From: Duganella sp. BJB476
GTDB lineage: Bacteria > Pseudomonadota > Gammaproteobacteria > Burkholderiales > Burkholderiaceae_D
Assembly (NCBI RefSeq): GCF_003416895.1
Contig: NZ_QVIO01000003.1
Span: forward strand, 496,001 to 560,000
Length of the DNA: 64,000 nucleotides
Direction of reading: 5' to 3'
Of the stretch, positions 43,922-52,973 are shown in pieces. Made by a program: the position numbers and the translations under genes. Under the pieces are notes generated by a model that had not been told where the DNA came from, did not search any database, and worked only from the letters and a program-made list of their open reading frames with translations. Position 1 is the first letter of the stretch, and every line of letters starts with the position of its first letter.

Positions 43922-46900
43922 TTAGCTGGCTACGCCCACCAACTGCACGTCTGCGCTGCCACCCGTGATGGAAGCGGTCAGCAAATCGGCAAAGGCGTGC
44001 ATGCGGTCCACCGTCCACGTGGCCGCCATCTCGTACGGGCTGCTGCCCTGATCCGCATGCGCCACCAGATCGGCGATGCTGATCGCGGCCACCTGCTTGC
44101 CGCTGGCATCGACCAGGTCCAGCTCGGTAACGTTGACCTTGGCATAGTCGGCCACCGTGAACTGCGCGTAGGACTTGCCGCCGTCGACATAGTTGATGAC
44201 CAGGTCGGAACCGTCGATATTGGCCTTGACGTGATCGGCGGCGATGGTGACGCTGCTGAACAGCTTGTTGCCGGTGAACTTGAGGATGTCGTTGCCACCG
44301 GCCACTTCGTGCACCGTATCCTTGCCGTCGCCCATGGACATCACATACGTGTCCTTGCCCGTGCCGCCGTACAGGGCGTCGTTGCCCATGCCGCTGTACA
44401 GGGTGTCGTCGCCGGCGCCGCCGAACAGGCGGTTGTTGCCCGCGTACTTGTAGCCCAGCGTATAGGCCAGCATGCTGGCGATGAAGAAGTCGGCGCCGTG
44501 GAAGTCGCTCAGGTGCAGGTCGATGCCCAGGTACTTGCCCAGCCAGTTCACGCCGTCGCCGCTGGCGTTGGAGGCCGTCTTCAGCGCGCTGCCCATCCAG
44601 TCGGTGGCGTCGGCCAGGGCCGTGCCGACATCGGCGTCGGCCACGTAGTTGACGCCGCTGCTGATGCCGTTCACCGCCGTGGTCAGGCCGCTCTTGCCGC
44701 CGTCCAGCGCGGACTTGAGCGGTGTGGCGACGTCGATGCCGGAAGTGGACAGGCCGGTGGTGCTGGCGATGCCGGCCAGCGCATCGTTGCCGACCGTGTT
44801 GAGGCCGTCGGCCAGCTTGCCACCGCTGGCGGTAGCCTTGGCCAGCTCGGCCTTGATGCTGTCGGCCACGCCGGCCCATCCCTTGCTGATCTCGTCCGAG
44901 AAAGTGCTGTTCAAATACTTGGTGATAGCGTCGAAGCCCTTGCCCGCATCGTTCCAGGCCGCGTTCAGCGCGTTGGCCTTGCCCACCAGCAGGTGATCGA
45001 TCACGCCCCAGCCCAGGCCCATCATGGTGTCGTTGCCGTTGCCGCCGCCGACATAGCTGCCGGCATTGGTGGCGAAGATGGTGTCGTCGCCGTCGCCGCC
45101 CATGATCACATTGCCCACCAGGTTGAGCTTGCCCAAGTCGCCCTTGGCCAGCGCGCCGTATTGCGAGCGGATGAAGTTGGCGTTCATCGCCGCGCCGACC
45201 CAGTCGCCGGCCGACTCGTAGTCGTTTTCGACGATGGCTTCGGCGGCGTTGAACACGGTGATCTCGGCCAGGCCGATGATGGTGTCGTTGCCGGCGCCGC
45301 CCAGGGCGATGTTGTTCTGGCCGGACGAGACGATCAGGTCGTTGCCGTTGCCGCCCATGCCGATGGTGGTGGTGCCGGCCAGGATCAGGGTGTCGTTGCC
45401 GTCGCCGGCGTGCACGAAGTTCATGCCGGTGTCGAGGCTGACCTTGGTCGAGCTGGTGGTCTGCGCCTTGTCCGAGCCTTCCACCGCTTCGGTGGTCGTG
45501 CTGGAGTAGCTCAGCTTGCTGCCACCGTTGAGCACGACCAGGAAGTCGTCGCCCGAGTCGGCCAGCACCACGTTGTGCTCGCCGTACACCACGGCCGTGT
45601 CGTTGCCGGCGCCGGTCCAGGCGACGTTGAGCTGGGTGCTGCCCTTGGTGGTGCTGGTGGTGGTCTGGTTGCTGCCTTCGGCTTCGTTGGTGGTGGTGCT
45701 GGTGTTGCCGCCGCCGTAGCTGACCATCACCAGCGTGTCCTTGCCGCTGCCGCCGATCACGCCGTTGTCCTTGCCGACCACGGTTTCCACGTTGTTGCCG
45801 TCGCCGGCCACGATCAGGTTGCCGTTGACGTTGACGGCTTTGGCCGCCGTGCCGAAGGCCAGCGCGGTCAGCACGTCGTCGCCGCTGCCGCCTTCGATCA
45901 GGTTGCCCTTGCCCAGCGCGGTCACCACGTTGTTGCCCTCGCCGGCCGACACCACGTTGTAGGTGCCGACCACGGTGACGACGTCGTTGCCGGCGCCGGT
46001 GACGATGCCGGACTTGCTGCCGATGGCGCTGACCACGTCGTTGCCGGCGCCGGTCGCCACCAGGTTGTTCACGCCCAGCGCGGTGGCCACGGTGTCGGCG
46101 CTGCCGCCGATCAGCACGTTGTTCTTGCCGAACGCGGTCATCACATCATGCCCGCTCTGGTTGGAGGCCAGGCCCGACAGGCCGGCCTTGGCCACCAGGT
46201 CGGTGGCGGCCACGCCGGCGGCGATGGAGTCGACCAGGCCGACGGCGGTCGCGGCGGTTTCCGCGTAGTTGCCGGTGGCCAGCAGGTTGTTGGCGCCGAC
46301 GGCCGTGACCGTGTCCGCGCCGGCGTCGCCCCACACCACGTTGCGCGCGCCGAACACGGTGACCGTGTCGTTGCCGCTGCCGCTCCACACCACGTTGTTG
46401 GCGCCGATGCCGGTCACCGTGTCGTTGCCGCCGCCGGTGTAGATCACGTTGGTGGAGCCGATGGCGCTGACCACGTCGTTGCCGTCGCCATGGGCCACGT
46501 TGCTGCCGATGAAGGACGCCACGGCCTTGGTGGCGCCGCCGGCCGCGCTGCCCAGCTTGGCGGTGACGTCGGCCAGGCCGTCGCCCAGGCCGGTCACGAT
46601 GACGTTGACCGAGCCGGCCGCCGTCACCACGTTGTTGCCGGCCGTGTTGACCACGATGTTGTTGCCGCCCAGCGCGGTGGTGACGTTGTCGCCGCCGTTG
46701 GCCAGCACGATGTTGTTGCCGCCGGCCGCCGTCACCACGTCCTTGCCGGCGCCGGTGTAGATGACGTTGTTGCCGCCCACGGCCACCACGGTATCGTTGC
46801 CGGCGCCGCTGTTGATAGCGGCAGCCAGCTTGGCGCTGGCGTTGTTGATGGCGGTGGCGGCCGCCTTGCCCGGCACGGCGTCGGTCAAGACCTTGGCCAG

Positions 46901-48439
46901 TCCGCCGGTGGCGGCCTTGACCATGCCGCCCAGTTCGGTCAGCACCACGTTGGCGCCGCCCAGCGCGACCACGGTGTCGCCGCCCACGGTGGTGGCCACC
47001 AGGTTGGCGCCGCCCACGCCCACCAGCGTGTTGCCGCTGCCGTTGGCCAGCAGCACGTTGTTCACGCCCACCGCCACGTCGGTGTTGCCGCCCTGGTTGC
47101 TGACCAGTGCGTTGCTGTCGCCCAGCGCCGCCACCTTGTTGCCGGCGCCGCCGGTGTAGGCGATGTTGAGCAGGCCGCCCATGACGATGTTGCTGCCGCC
47201 GCCGTCGTCGATCACCACGTTGGCGCCGCCGCCGGCGACGATGTTGTCCTTGCCGTCGCTGGCGGTGACGCCGTTGGCGCCGCCCAGCGCGACCACCAGG
47301 TCGTTGCCGCCGCCGGCGTTGATGACGTTGGCGCCGCCCACGGCCTGCACCTTGTCGTTGCCGGCGCCGGTGCTGATGACGTTGGCGCCGCCGGCGGCGG
47401 TGACCGTGTCCGCCCCGGCGCCGGTGGTCACCACATTGGCCGCGCCGTTCACCGTAACGTTGTTGTTGCCGTTGCCTGCCTTGACTTCGTTGGCGCCGCC
47501 GTTGGCCTTGATGGTGTCGTCGCCGCCGCCGGCCGTGATGTGGTTGTTGCCGCCGTCGGCGGTCACCGTGTTGGTGCCCTCGCCGGCGTCGATCACGTTG
47601 CTGGCCGCCTTGACGGTGATGCGGTCGTCGCCGCCGCCGGTGTTGATGACGTTGCTGGCGCCGTCGGCCGTGACCACGTCGGCGTCCTTGCCGGTGTTGA
47701 TGACGTTGGACGCGCCGCCGGCGCTGATGACGTTCCAGCCATCGCCCGCGTTGACCGTGTTGGAGCCGCCGTTGACGGTGATGTTGTCGTTGCCGCCGTC
47801 GGTGCTGATGGTGTTGGCGCCGCCGTTGGCGGTGATGGTGTTGTCGCCGCCGTCGACGTCGATCTTGTTCCAGCCGCCGTTGGCCGTCACGCGGTCGTTG
47901 CCGTTGCCGCCGGTGATCTCGTTGTAGGCGCTGTTGATCGACAGGCTGTTGTTGCCGTCGCCCAGGTCGACGTCGGCCGCCGCGCCGGCCGCCACGGTCA
48001 CCGTGTCGTTGCCGGCGCCGCCGCTGATCTTGTTGTAGATGCCGACGTCGACGCGGATGGTGTCGTCGCCGTTGCCGCCGTCGATGCGGTTGTAGCCGCC
48101 CACGCGCACGATGATGGTGTCGTTGCCGTCGTCGCCGTACAGGTTGTTGTAGGCGCCGGCGTTGACGGTGATGGTGTCGTTGCCGCCGTCGCCGTGGATG
48201 ATGTTGGCGCCCAGCGAGCTGGCCGTGTAATTGTTGTCGCCGTTGCCCAGGCTTTTCTTGGTGTAGCCCAGTTCGCTGATTTTCTTGGCCGCCGCCGCGA
48301 TGTCGTTACCCACCGTGTCGAACGCGTCGCCGATGCCGTTCAGGTCGCCGCCAATGTCCTTGATGGTGTCGCCGACCTTGTCGACCACGCTGACGATGGG
48401 CTTCACTACGTGTTTCTTTAACCAGCTGCCGATACTCAT
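43922..48439 (-). CDS. giant RTX-like beta-roll repeat protein, 1505 residues
   Basis: A very large Gly/Asn/Asp/Val-rich protein. Residues 1-58 form a distinct helical head (MSIGSWLKKHVVKPIVSVVD). From about 65 to 1130 there are several dozen copies of an 18-residue unit alternating a calcium-type nonapeptide half (G-x-G-N-D-T-V-x-A) with a half lacking Asp (G-G-A-N-V-I). Two Thr/Ser-rich inserts sit near residues 913-945 and 977-1005. A helical region (about 1130-1350) follows, then canonical RTX repeats (RLFGGAGDDTLYSGMGND, near 1360-1385) and an RTX C-terminal domain. No signal peptide, consistent with type I secretion by a C-terminal signal, but no HlyB/HlyD/TolC set is adjacent. Function unknown; adhesin, surface layer or anti-freeze-like roles are all possible. 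Confidence 0.85.
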   Translation of the reverse strand: MSIGSWLKKHVVKPIVSVVDKVGDTIKDIGGDLNGIGDAFDTVGNDIAAAAKKISELGYTKKSLGNGDNNYTASSLGANIIHGDGGNDTITVNAGAYNNLYGDDGNDTIIVRVGGYNRIDGGNGDDTIRVDVGIYNKISGGAGNDTVTVAAGAAADVDLGDGNNSLSINSAYNEITGGNGNDRVTANGGWNKIDVDGGDNTITANGGANTISTDGGNDNITVNGGSNTVNAGDGWNVISAGGASNVINTGKDADVVTADGASNVINTGGGDDRITVKAASNVIDAGEGTNTVTADGGNNHITAGGGDDTIKANGGANEVKAGNGNNNVTVNGAANVVTTGAGADTVTAAGGANVISTGAGNDKVQAVGGANVINAGGGNDLVVALGGANGVTASDGKDNIVAGGGANVVIDDGGGSNIVMGGLLNIAYTGGAGNKVAALGDSNALVSNQGGNTDVAVGVNNVLLANGSGNTLVGVGGANLVATTVGGDTVVALGGANVVLTELGGMVKAATGGLAKVLTDAVPGKAAATAINNASAKLAAAINSGAGNDTVVAVGGNNVIYTGAGKDVVTAAGGNNIVLANGGDNVTTALGGNNIVVNTAGNNVVTAAGSVNVIVTGLGDGLADVTAKLGSAAGGATKAVASFIGSNVAHGDGNDVVSAIGSTNVIYTGGGNDTVTGIGANNVVWSGSGNDTVTVFGARNVVWGDAGADTVTAVGANNLLATGNYAETAATAVGLVDSIAAGVAATDLVAKAGLSGLASNQSGHDVMTAFGKNNVLIGGSADTVATALGVNNLVATGAGNDVVSAIGSKSGIVTGAGNDVVTVVGTYNVVSAGEGNNVVTALGKGNLIEGGSGDDVLTALAFGTAAKAVNVNGNLIVAGDGNNVETVVGKDNGVIGGSGKDTLVMVSYGGGNTSTTTNEAEGSNQTTTSTTKGSTQLNVAWTGAGNDTAVVYGEHNVVLADSGDDFLVVLNGGSKLSYSSTTTEAVEGSDKAQTTSSTKVSLDTGMNFVHAGDGNDTLILAGTTTIGMGGNGNDLIVSSGQNNIALGGAGNDTIIGLAEITVFNAAEAIVENDYESAGDWVGAAMNANFIRSQYGALAKGDLGKLNLVGNVIMGGDGDDTIFATNAGSYVGGGNGNDTMMGLGWGVIDHLLVGKANALNAAWNDAGKGFDAITKYLNSTFSDEISKGWAGVADSIKAELAKATASGGKLADGLNTVGNDALAGIASTTGLSTSGIDVATPLKSALDGGKSGLTTAVNGISSGVNYVADADVGTALADATDWMGSALKTASNASGDGVNWLGKYLGIDLHLSDFHGADFFIASMLAYTLGYKYAGNNRLFGGAGDDTLYSGMGNDALYGGTGKDTYVMSMGDGKDTVHEVAGGNDILKFTGNKLFSSVTIAADHVKANIDGSDLVINYVDGGKSYAQFTVADYAKVNVTELDLVDASGKQVAAISIADLVAHADQGSSPYEMAATWTVDRMHAFADLLTASITGGSADVQLVGVAS

Positions 48440-48509
48440 CTCTACCCCTTGTTATGGTTTGGTACGCTTGCATTAAATCAAGGGGAAATGACAGGATGGC
48501 AAACAGAAC

Positions 48510-48527
48510 GATTACAAAGTTGTAATC
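48510..48527. promoter_or_regulatory. CusR/CopR-like palindrome between the RTX gene and the two-component genes
   Basis: GATTACAA-AG-TTGTAATC is a perfect 18-bp palindrome 71 bases before the RTX start and 47 bases before the response-regulator start. It resembles the dyads bound by CusR/CopR-type OmpR-family regulators (TGACAAnnTTGTCA in E. coli). The adjacent response regulator is of that type, so autoregulation and control of the RTX gene are likely. Confidence 0.65.
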
Positions 48528-48573
48528 AAAGGCCAGGATTGACGGCGGCCGGGCCAAGCCCGACAATGCCGCC

Positions 48574-49254
48574 ATGAAAGCGCTTTTAGTAGAAGATGAA
48601 CAACGAATTGCCAGTTTTGTATGCACCGGCCTGCGTGAGCACGGCTTCCTGGTCGATCATTGCGAAGATGGCAACCTTGGCTATGATTACGCGCTGGCCC
48701 GCGACTACGACGTGGTCTTGCTGGACGTGATGGTGCCGGGCCGCGACGGCCTGTCCATCCTCAAGGCCATGCGGCGCGAGGGGCGCAACGCGCCGGTCAT
48801 CCTGCTGACCGCCCGCAACGAACTGGACGACCGCCTGACCGCCCTCAACCTGGGCGCCGACGACTACCTGGCCAAGCCCTTCTATGTGGAGGAGCTGGTG
48901 GCGCGCATCCACGCCCTGCTGCGGCGCGTGAGCGGCGAACGGCAGAACGTGCTGACCCTGGGCCCGCTGCGGCTGGATCGCCTGAGCCGGGTGGCCGAGG
49001 TGGACGGCCGCGCCGTCGAGCTGACCGCGCGCGAAATCAACCTCTTGGAGTACCTGATGCGCTCGCCGGGCCGGGTGTACACCCGCACCCAGATCCTGGA
49101 ACACGTGTGGGGCTACGATTTCGAGCCGCAGACCAATATGGTGGACGTTTGCATCCAGCGCCTGCGCAAGAAGCTGGAATTGCCCGACAGCGTGGCCATC
49201 GAGGCCGTGCGCGGCGTCGGCTACCGGCTGCGCAAGCCGGACGCGCCGGCGTGA
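48574..49254 (+). CDS. OmpR/CusR-type response regulator
   Basis: 226 residues: receiver domain (1-115) with the phosphoacceptor Asp51 in LLDVMVPG, acidic pocket E7/D8, and Lys in LAKPFYVEEL; C-terminal winged helix (about 128-222) with LTAREINLLEYLMRSPGRVY and VRGVGYRLR. Divergent from the RTX gene across a perfect palindrome. It overlaps the sensor kinase start by 4 bases (GTGA). Confidence 0.93.
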   Translation: MKALLVEDEQRIASFVCTGLREHGFLVDHCEDGNLGYDYALARDYDVVLLDVMVPGRDGLSILKAMRREGRNAPVILLTARNELDDRLTALNLGADDYLAKPFYVEELVARIHALLRRVSGERQNVLTLGPLRLDRLSRVAEVDGRAVELTAREINLLEYLMRSPGRVYTRTQILEHVWGYDFEPQTNMVDVCIQRLRKKLELPDSVAIEAVRGVGYRLRKPDAPA

Positions 49255-50636
49255 GGGCGCGCTGGCCGCGCCTGCGCTCGTTCCGGCTGCGCATCGCCCT
49301 CGGCTCCACCCTCACCGCGCTGGCCGCGATCATCTTGTTGTACGCCATGGCCAGCTACACCATCGTCCACCGCCGCGCCGACATCATCGACCGCATGCTG
49401 TCGGCCCACCTGGCCGGTCCCGGTTTCCAGGCCACGCCGCAAGCGCTGTGGCCAGCCACGGACGCCCAGCTCAACGCCAGCTTCAGCGGCTTCGCGCCGG
49501 CCGGCGGCAGCGCCGAAGCCTATGCGCTGCTGCTGGTGGAGGACGCCGGCCGCGGCCCGCAATACCGCAGCCCGGCGTGGCAACGCGTGTTCGGCAACGC
49601 CAGCCTGCCCTCCGGCCCGGGCCTGCACACCGTGGCGGGCGCCGGCCAGAGCTGGCGCATCGGCCAGGCCGCGTATGGCTCCGTCACGATCTGGGTGGCG
49701 GTCAACCGCAGCCTGTCCGACGCCCAGGTGCGCGCCAGCCTGCTCCGCTTCGCGGCCGCCATCGTGGTGCTGGCCGTGGCCATGGGCGCGCTGGCCTGGT
49801 ATCTGGCCGGAAGGGCGATGCGGCCGGTGGAGCACCTGACCGGCGTCATGGTGCGGCTCAACGCGAGCGAGCTGGACCAGCGCGTCTCGGCCGCCGAGGA
49901 AGACCTGGAATTCGCCCAGATGGTCAGCGTGTTCAATGCCATGCTGGACCGCCTGCAGCGCAGCTTCCTGCAGGCGGCGCGCTTTTCCGGCGACGCCGCC
50001 CATGAGCTGAGGACGCCGCTGACCATCCTCCAGGGCGAGCTGGAACGCAGCTTCGCCCAAGCCGGGGCCGATCCTGTGCTGGAACAGGGCCTGGCCAATA
50101 TGCTCGATGAGGTAAGGCGGCTGGACAGCATCGTGCGCAAGCTGCTGTTGCTGGCGCGGGCCGATGCCGGCCAGCTGGCCATTCCCATGTGCCCGCTCGA
50201 CCTGCGGCCGACCCTGGATGAACTGGCCGAGGACATCGGCCTGCTCGATGCCGAACGCCCGCTGCGCCTGGACCTGCCGGACCGCATCGCCGTGCGCGGC
50301 GACGCCGAGCTGCTGTGCCAGGTGTTGCAAAACCTGGTCAGCAATGCCATCAAATATGGCTTGCCGGGCGGCTGGATTGCGCTGTCGGCCCGCCGCAAGG
50401 GCGAGCAGTGGCGCATCGACGTCGGCAATGCATCGAACGGCATCGCCGCCGAACACCGGCACCGGCTGTTCGACCGCTTCTACCGGGCCGACCAGGCCCA
50501 CCAGCGCCGGGTGCCGGGCGTCGGGCTGGGCTTGTCGCTGGCGCGCGACATCGCCATGGCCCACGGCGGCAGCCTGGCGCTGGCCGAGGCGGAGCCTGGC
50601 CAGGTGCGCTTCCGGCTGACGCTGCCCGCGGCCTGA
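49251..50636 (+). CDS. sensor histidine kinase (CusS-like)
   Basis: 461 residues starting at GTG 49251: helix 1 (about 15-37), a periplasmic domain of about 130 residues, helix 2 (about 163-185), HAMP, HisKA with His251 in AAHELRTPL, and HATPase with the N box QNLVSNAIKYG and a G2 box GVGLGLSLARDIA. The G1 box reads VGNASNGI rather than DxGxG, as in CusS-type metal sensors that carry an N-x-x-G form. The sensed signal is unknown. It converges on the ABC transporter gene of the peptide operon. Confidence 0.9.
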   Translation: MRARWPRLRSFRLRIALGSTLTALAAIILLYAMASYTIVHRRADIIDRMLSAHLAGPGFQATPQALWPATDAQLNASFSGFAPAGGSAEAYALLLVEDAGRGPQYRSPAWQRVFGNASLPSGPGLHTVAGAGQSWRIGQAAYGSVTIWVAVNRSLSDAQVRASLLRFAAAIVVLAVAMGALAWYLAGRAMRPVEHLTGVMVRLNASELDQRVSAAEEDLEFAQMVSVFNAMLDRLQRSFLQAARFSGDAAHELRTPLTILQGELERSFAQAGADPVLEQGLANMLDEVRRLDSIVRKLLLLARADAGQLAIPMCPLDLRPTLDELAEDIGLLDAERPLRLDLPDRIAVRGDAELLCQVLQNLVSNAIKYGLPGGWIALSARRKGEQWRIDVGNASNGIAAEHRHRLFDRFYRADQAHQRRVPGVGLGLSLARDIAMAHGGSLALAEAEPGQVRFRLTLPAA

Positions 50637-50655
50637 GTCCACGCGGCGTACACCG

Positions 50656-52416
50656 TCAAGCCGGCAGCGGCGCTTCCGGCCTGAGCGCAAGCATCTGATC
50701 CTTGACCAGCTTGAAATACGCGCCGTCCTGCTGCCGCGCCAGCTGCTCGTGGCTGCCCTGCTGCACCACCCGCCCCTGGTCCATCACCAGGATGCGATCG
50801 GCCTTGGCAATGGTGGAAAAGCGGTGGGCGATGATGATGGTGGTGCGGCCCTCCATCAGCCGGTCGAGCGCGCCCTGGACCTGCAGCTCGCTGGCGGCGT
50901 CCAGCGCGCTGGTCGCCTCATCGAGGATCAGGATGCCCGGATCGCGCAACAGCGCGCGCGCGATCGCGATCCGCTGCTTCTGCCCGCCGGACAGCTGCAC
51001 GCCGTGCTCGCCGACCAGGGTATCGTAGCCTTGCGGGAAGGATTGGATGAACTCATGCGCATGGGCCAGCTTTGCCGCCGCCATCACCTCGGCCAGCGAC
51101 ACCTGCCGCTCCGGTACGGCGAAGGCGATGTTGTGGGCGATGCTGCCCGAAAACAGCGACGGCTCCTGTTCCACCACGGCGATGCCGCGACGGACGGCGG
51201 CCAGGTCCAGCTCGCTGGCGGCGACGCCGTCGAACATCAGGCGACCGCCCAGCGGCTGGTAATGCCCCAGCACCAACGCGGCGATGGTGGACTTGCCGGC
51301 GCCGGAAGCGCCCACCAGGGCCACCTTCTCGCCGGCCGCGATGACGAAGCCGACGCGGTCGAGCGCCCGCACACCGGGCCGCTCGGGGTAGCTGAACACC
51401 ACGTCTTCAAAACCGAGCTGGCCGGACGGCGGCGCCTGTGGACGCGACGCCGCCGGCGGCTGGTGCGTGCGCATGATCTCGAAGATCCTTTCCGTCGCGC
51501 CCATGCTGCGCATCCACATGTTCCAGAATTCGCTCAGCGCGGCGGCGGCCTGCGTCACCATGGTGGAGTAAATCACGAAGGCCATCAGGTCGCCCACCGA
51601 CAACGCGTGCCGGCCGATGAGCCAGGCGCCCAGCACCAGCGAGGCGAGCAAGGCGCCGTAATCGAGCACCGACAGGCCGCCGCGAAACGCCGACTGCAGC
51701 CGGACGCCGGCCAGCGCCACTTCCAACAGGCGGCGACTGGCCTCCGCATAGCTGGCCGACGCGCCGGCCTGCTGGTTGTAGGCGTGGACCAGCCGCACGT
51801 GGGTAAATTGTTCCTGCGCCACGCGGTTGCTGTCGGCCATGCTGGTTTGTACCAGCTTGGCATAGTCGCGGTAATTCGCGCCCGACACCTTGCCGAAATA
51901 TAGGTTGGCCGGCACGAGCACCAGCAGCATCAGGCTGAGCGCCGGCGAGATAGTCAACAGCATCGTCACGCCGCCGCCGAACATGCACAATGATTGCAGC
52001 GCATTGGCGCCGCCCATCGCCAGCGCCTGGTGCAGCGACTGCACGTCCGAACTGAGGCGGCTGGAGATCTCGCCCACATGGTGGCGGTCGAAGAAGGACA
52101 CCGGCTGGTTGATCAGCACGTCGAACAGCCGCCGGCGGATACCGTTGATGATCAGATGTCCGCTCCGTTCGAAATAGTAATAGCGCAGCGTCGATGCCAC
52201 CACCTGCACCGCGATCCAGCCCAGCCCCAGCCCCACCACCGGCCAGGAGATCGACGCCAGATTCAGTTCGTTGACGTGGTCGATGAAGTAGGCGATGCCC
52301 TTGGGCAGCAGCAGCTGCACGCCCACGCCCAGCGCCATGAAGAATACCGCCGCGGCGACCTGGCGGCGCACCGGATACAGCAGGCGCAAACGTTCGAGAT
52401 GGGGCTGGAAGTTCAC
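50656..52416 (-). CDS. ABC exporter of the RiPP-like operon (fused TM and ATPase)
   Basis: 586 residues: six-helix exporter domain (about 15-310; HHVGEISSRLSSDVQSL is a typical coupling segment) and an ATPase with Walker A GASGAGKST (about 373), signature LSGGQKQR and Walker B ILILDEATSALD. It lacks an N-terminal C39 peptidase domain, so leader removal must be done by another protein. Start is GTG at 52416, overlapping the redoxin stop (GTGA). Last gene of the operon; it most likely exports the modified peptide. Related to MsbA/lipid and peptide exporters. Confidence 0.85.
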   Translation of the reverse strand: MNFQPHLERLRLLYPVRRQVAAAVFFMALGVGVQLLLPKGIAYFIDHVNELNLASISWPVVGLGLGWIAVQVVASTLRYYYFERSGHLIINGIRRRLFDVLINQPVSFFDRHHVGEISSRLSSDVQSLHQALAMGGANALQSLCMFGGGVTMLLTISPALSLMLLVLVPANLYFGKVSGANYRDYAKLVQTSMADSNRVAQEQFTHVRLVHAYNQQAGASASYAEASRRLLEVALAGVRLQSAFRGGLSVLDYGALLASLVLGAWLIGRHALSVGDLMAFVIYSTMVTQAAAALSEFWNMWMRSMGATERIFEIMRTHQPPAASRPQAPPSGQLGFEDVVFSYPERPGVRALDRVGFVIAAGEKVALVGASGAGKSTIAALVLGHYQPLGGRLMFDGVAASELDLAAVRRGIAVVEQEPSLFSGSIAHNIAFAVPERQVSLAEVMAAAKLAHAHEFIQSFPQGYDTLVGEHGVQLSGGQKQRIAIARALLRDPGILILDEATSALDAASELQVQGALDRLMEGRTTIIIAHRFSTIAKADRILVMDQGRVVQQGSHEQLARQQDGAYFKLVKDQMLALRPEAPLPA

Positions 52417-52973
52417 GACGTCACCTCCGCCTCGGCCGGCACGCTGTCGGCCAGCTGGTCGCGCAGGCCCCGCCAGTTGTCGTCGCCGATCATGCCGGCA
52501 GCCTCCAGCACGCCCTGGTGGTCGACCATCAGGTAGGCCGGCGAGGCAAGCGTGGCGTTCAAGGCCCGGTAGTCGCGCAGCGTGACCCGCAGCACGCGCG
52601 ACAAGGGGAAGGCGTCGCCAAGGAACTGGCGCAGGCGCCAGCCCGGTTCATGACTGACGATCCAGATCGCCAGCCCGGCCTGTTCCGCCTGCGGCAGCAT
52701 GCGGCCGATCTCGGCCAGCTTCGCGCGGCACTTCGGGCATTTGCTCGACAAGAACAGCAGCGCCGCCGCCTGGCCGCTGTCGCCCAGCCGGTGCGTGGCG
52801 CCGCCGCGCAGCGCGCGCGCCACGACTTGCGGGATCGGCGCGCCGGCTTGCAGCGGTTCCGGCGCATCGCGCTCGCGCCGGCTGGTCTGCAGCACGGCCA
52901 GCGTCAGCTTGAGGTTGAGCGCGAGGCCGCAGGCCAGCAGCGCCAGGGTGAAGTAGAGTATCTGGCTATCCAT
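52413..52973 (-). CDS. membrane-anchored thioredoxin-fold protein (MauD-like)
   Basis: 186 residues: one N-terminal membrane helix (about 5-27), then a periplasmic thioredoxin-like domain with the redox motif CPKC (C79, C82) in LLFLSSKCPKCRAKLAEIGR and a candidate cis-proline in LASPAYLMVD. It resembles MauD of methylamine utilisation, which helps form disulfides. Its ATG overlaps the MauE-like stop by 8 bases and it overlaps the ABC gene by 4. Paired with MauE it forms a likely disulfide-forming module for the Cys-containing peptide. Confidence 0.83.
   Translation of the reverse strand: MDSQILYFTLALLACGLALNLKLTLAVLQTSRRERDAPEPLQAGAPIPQVVARALRGGATHRLGDSGQAAALLFLSSKCPKCRAKLAEIGRMLPQAEQAGLAIWIVSHEPGWRLRQFLGDAFPLSRVLRVTLRDYRALNATLASPAYLMVDHQGVLEAAGMIGDDNWRGLRDQLADSVPAEAEVTS

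Noticed and set aside
43997..48421. 1474-residue plus-strand open frame opposite the RTX-like gene
   Set aside because: It is an antisense shadow produced by the repetitive, stop-poor GC-rich repeats; it has His/Gly/Val-rich composition, no ribosome binding site and no family resemblance.
43922..48439. CRISPR array or tandem DNA repeat in the RTX gene
   Set aside because: The short recurring GC-rich DNA words encode an 18-residue protein repeat in one frame, with sequence-variable units; no direct-repeat/spacer structure.
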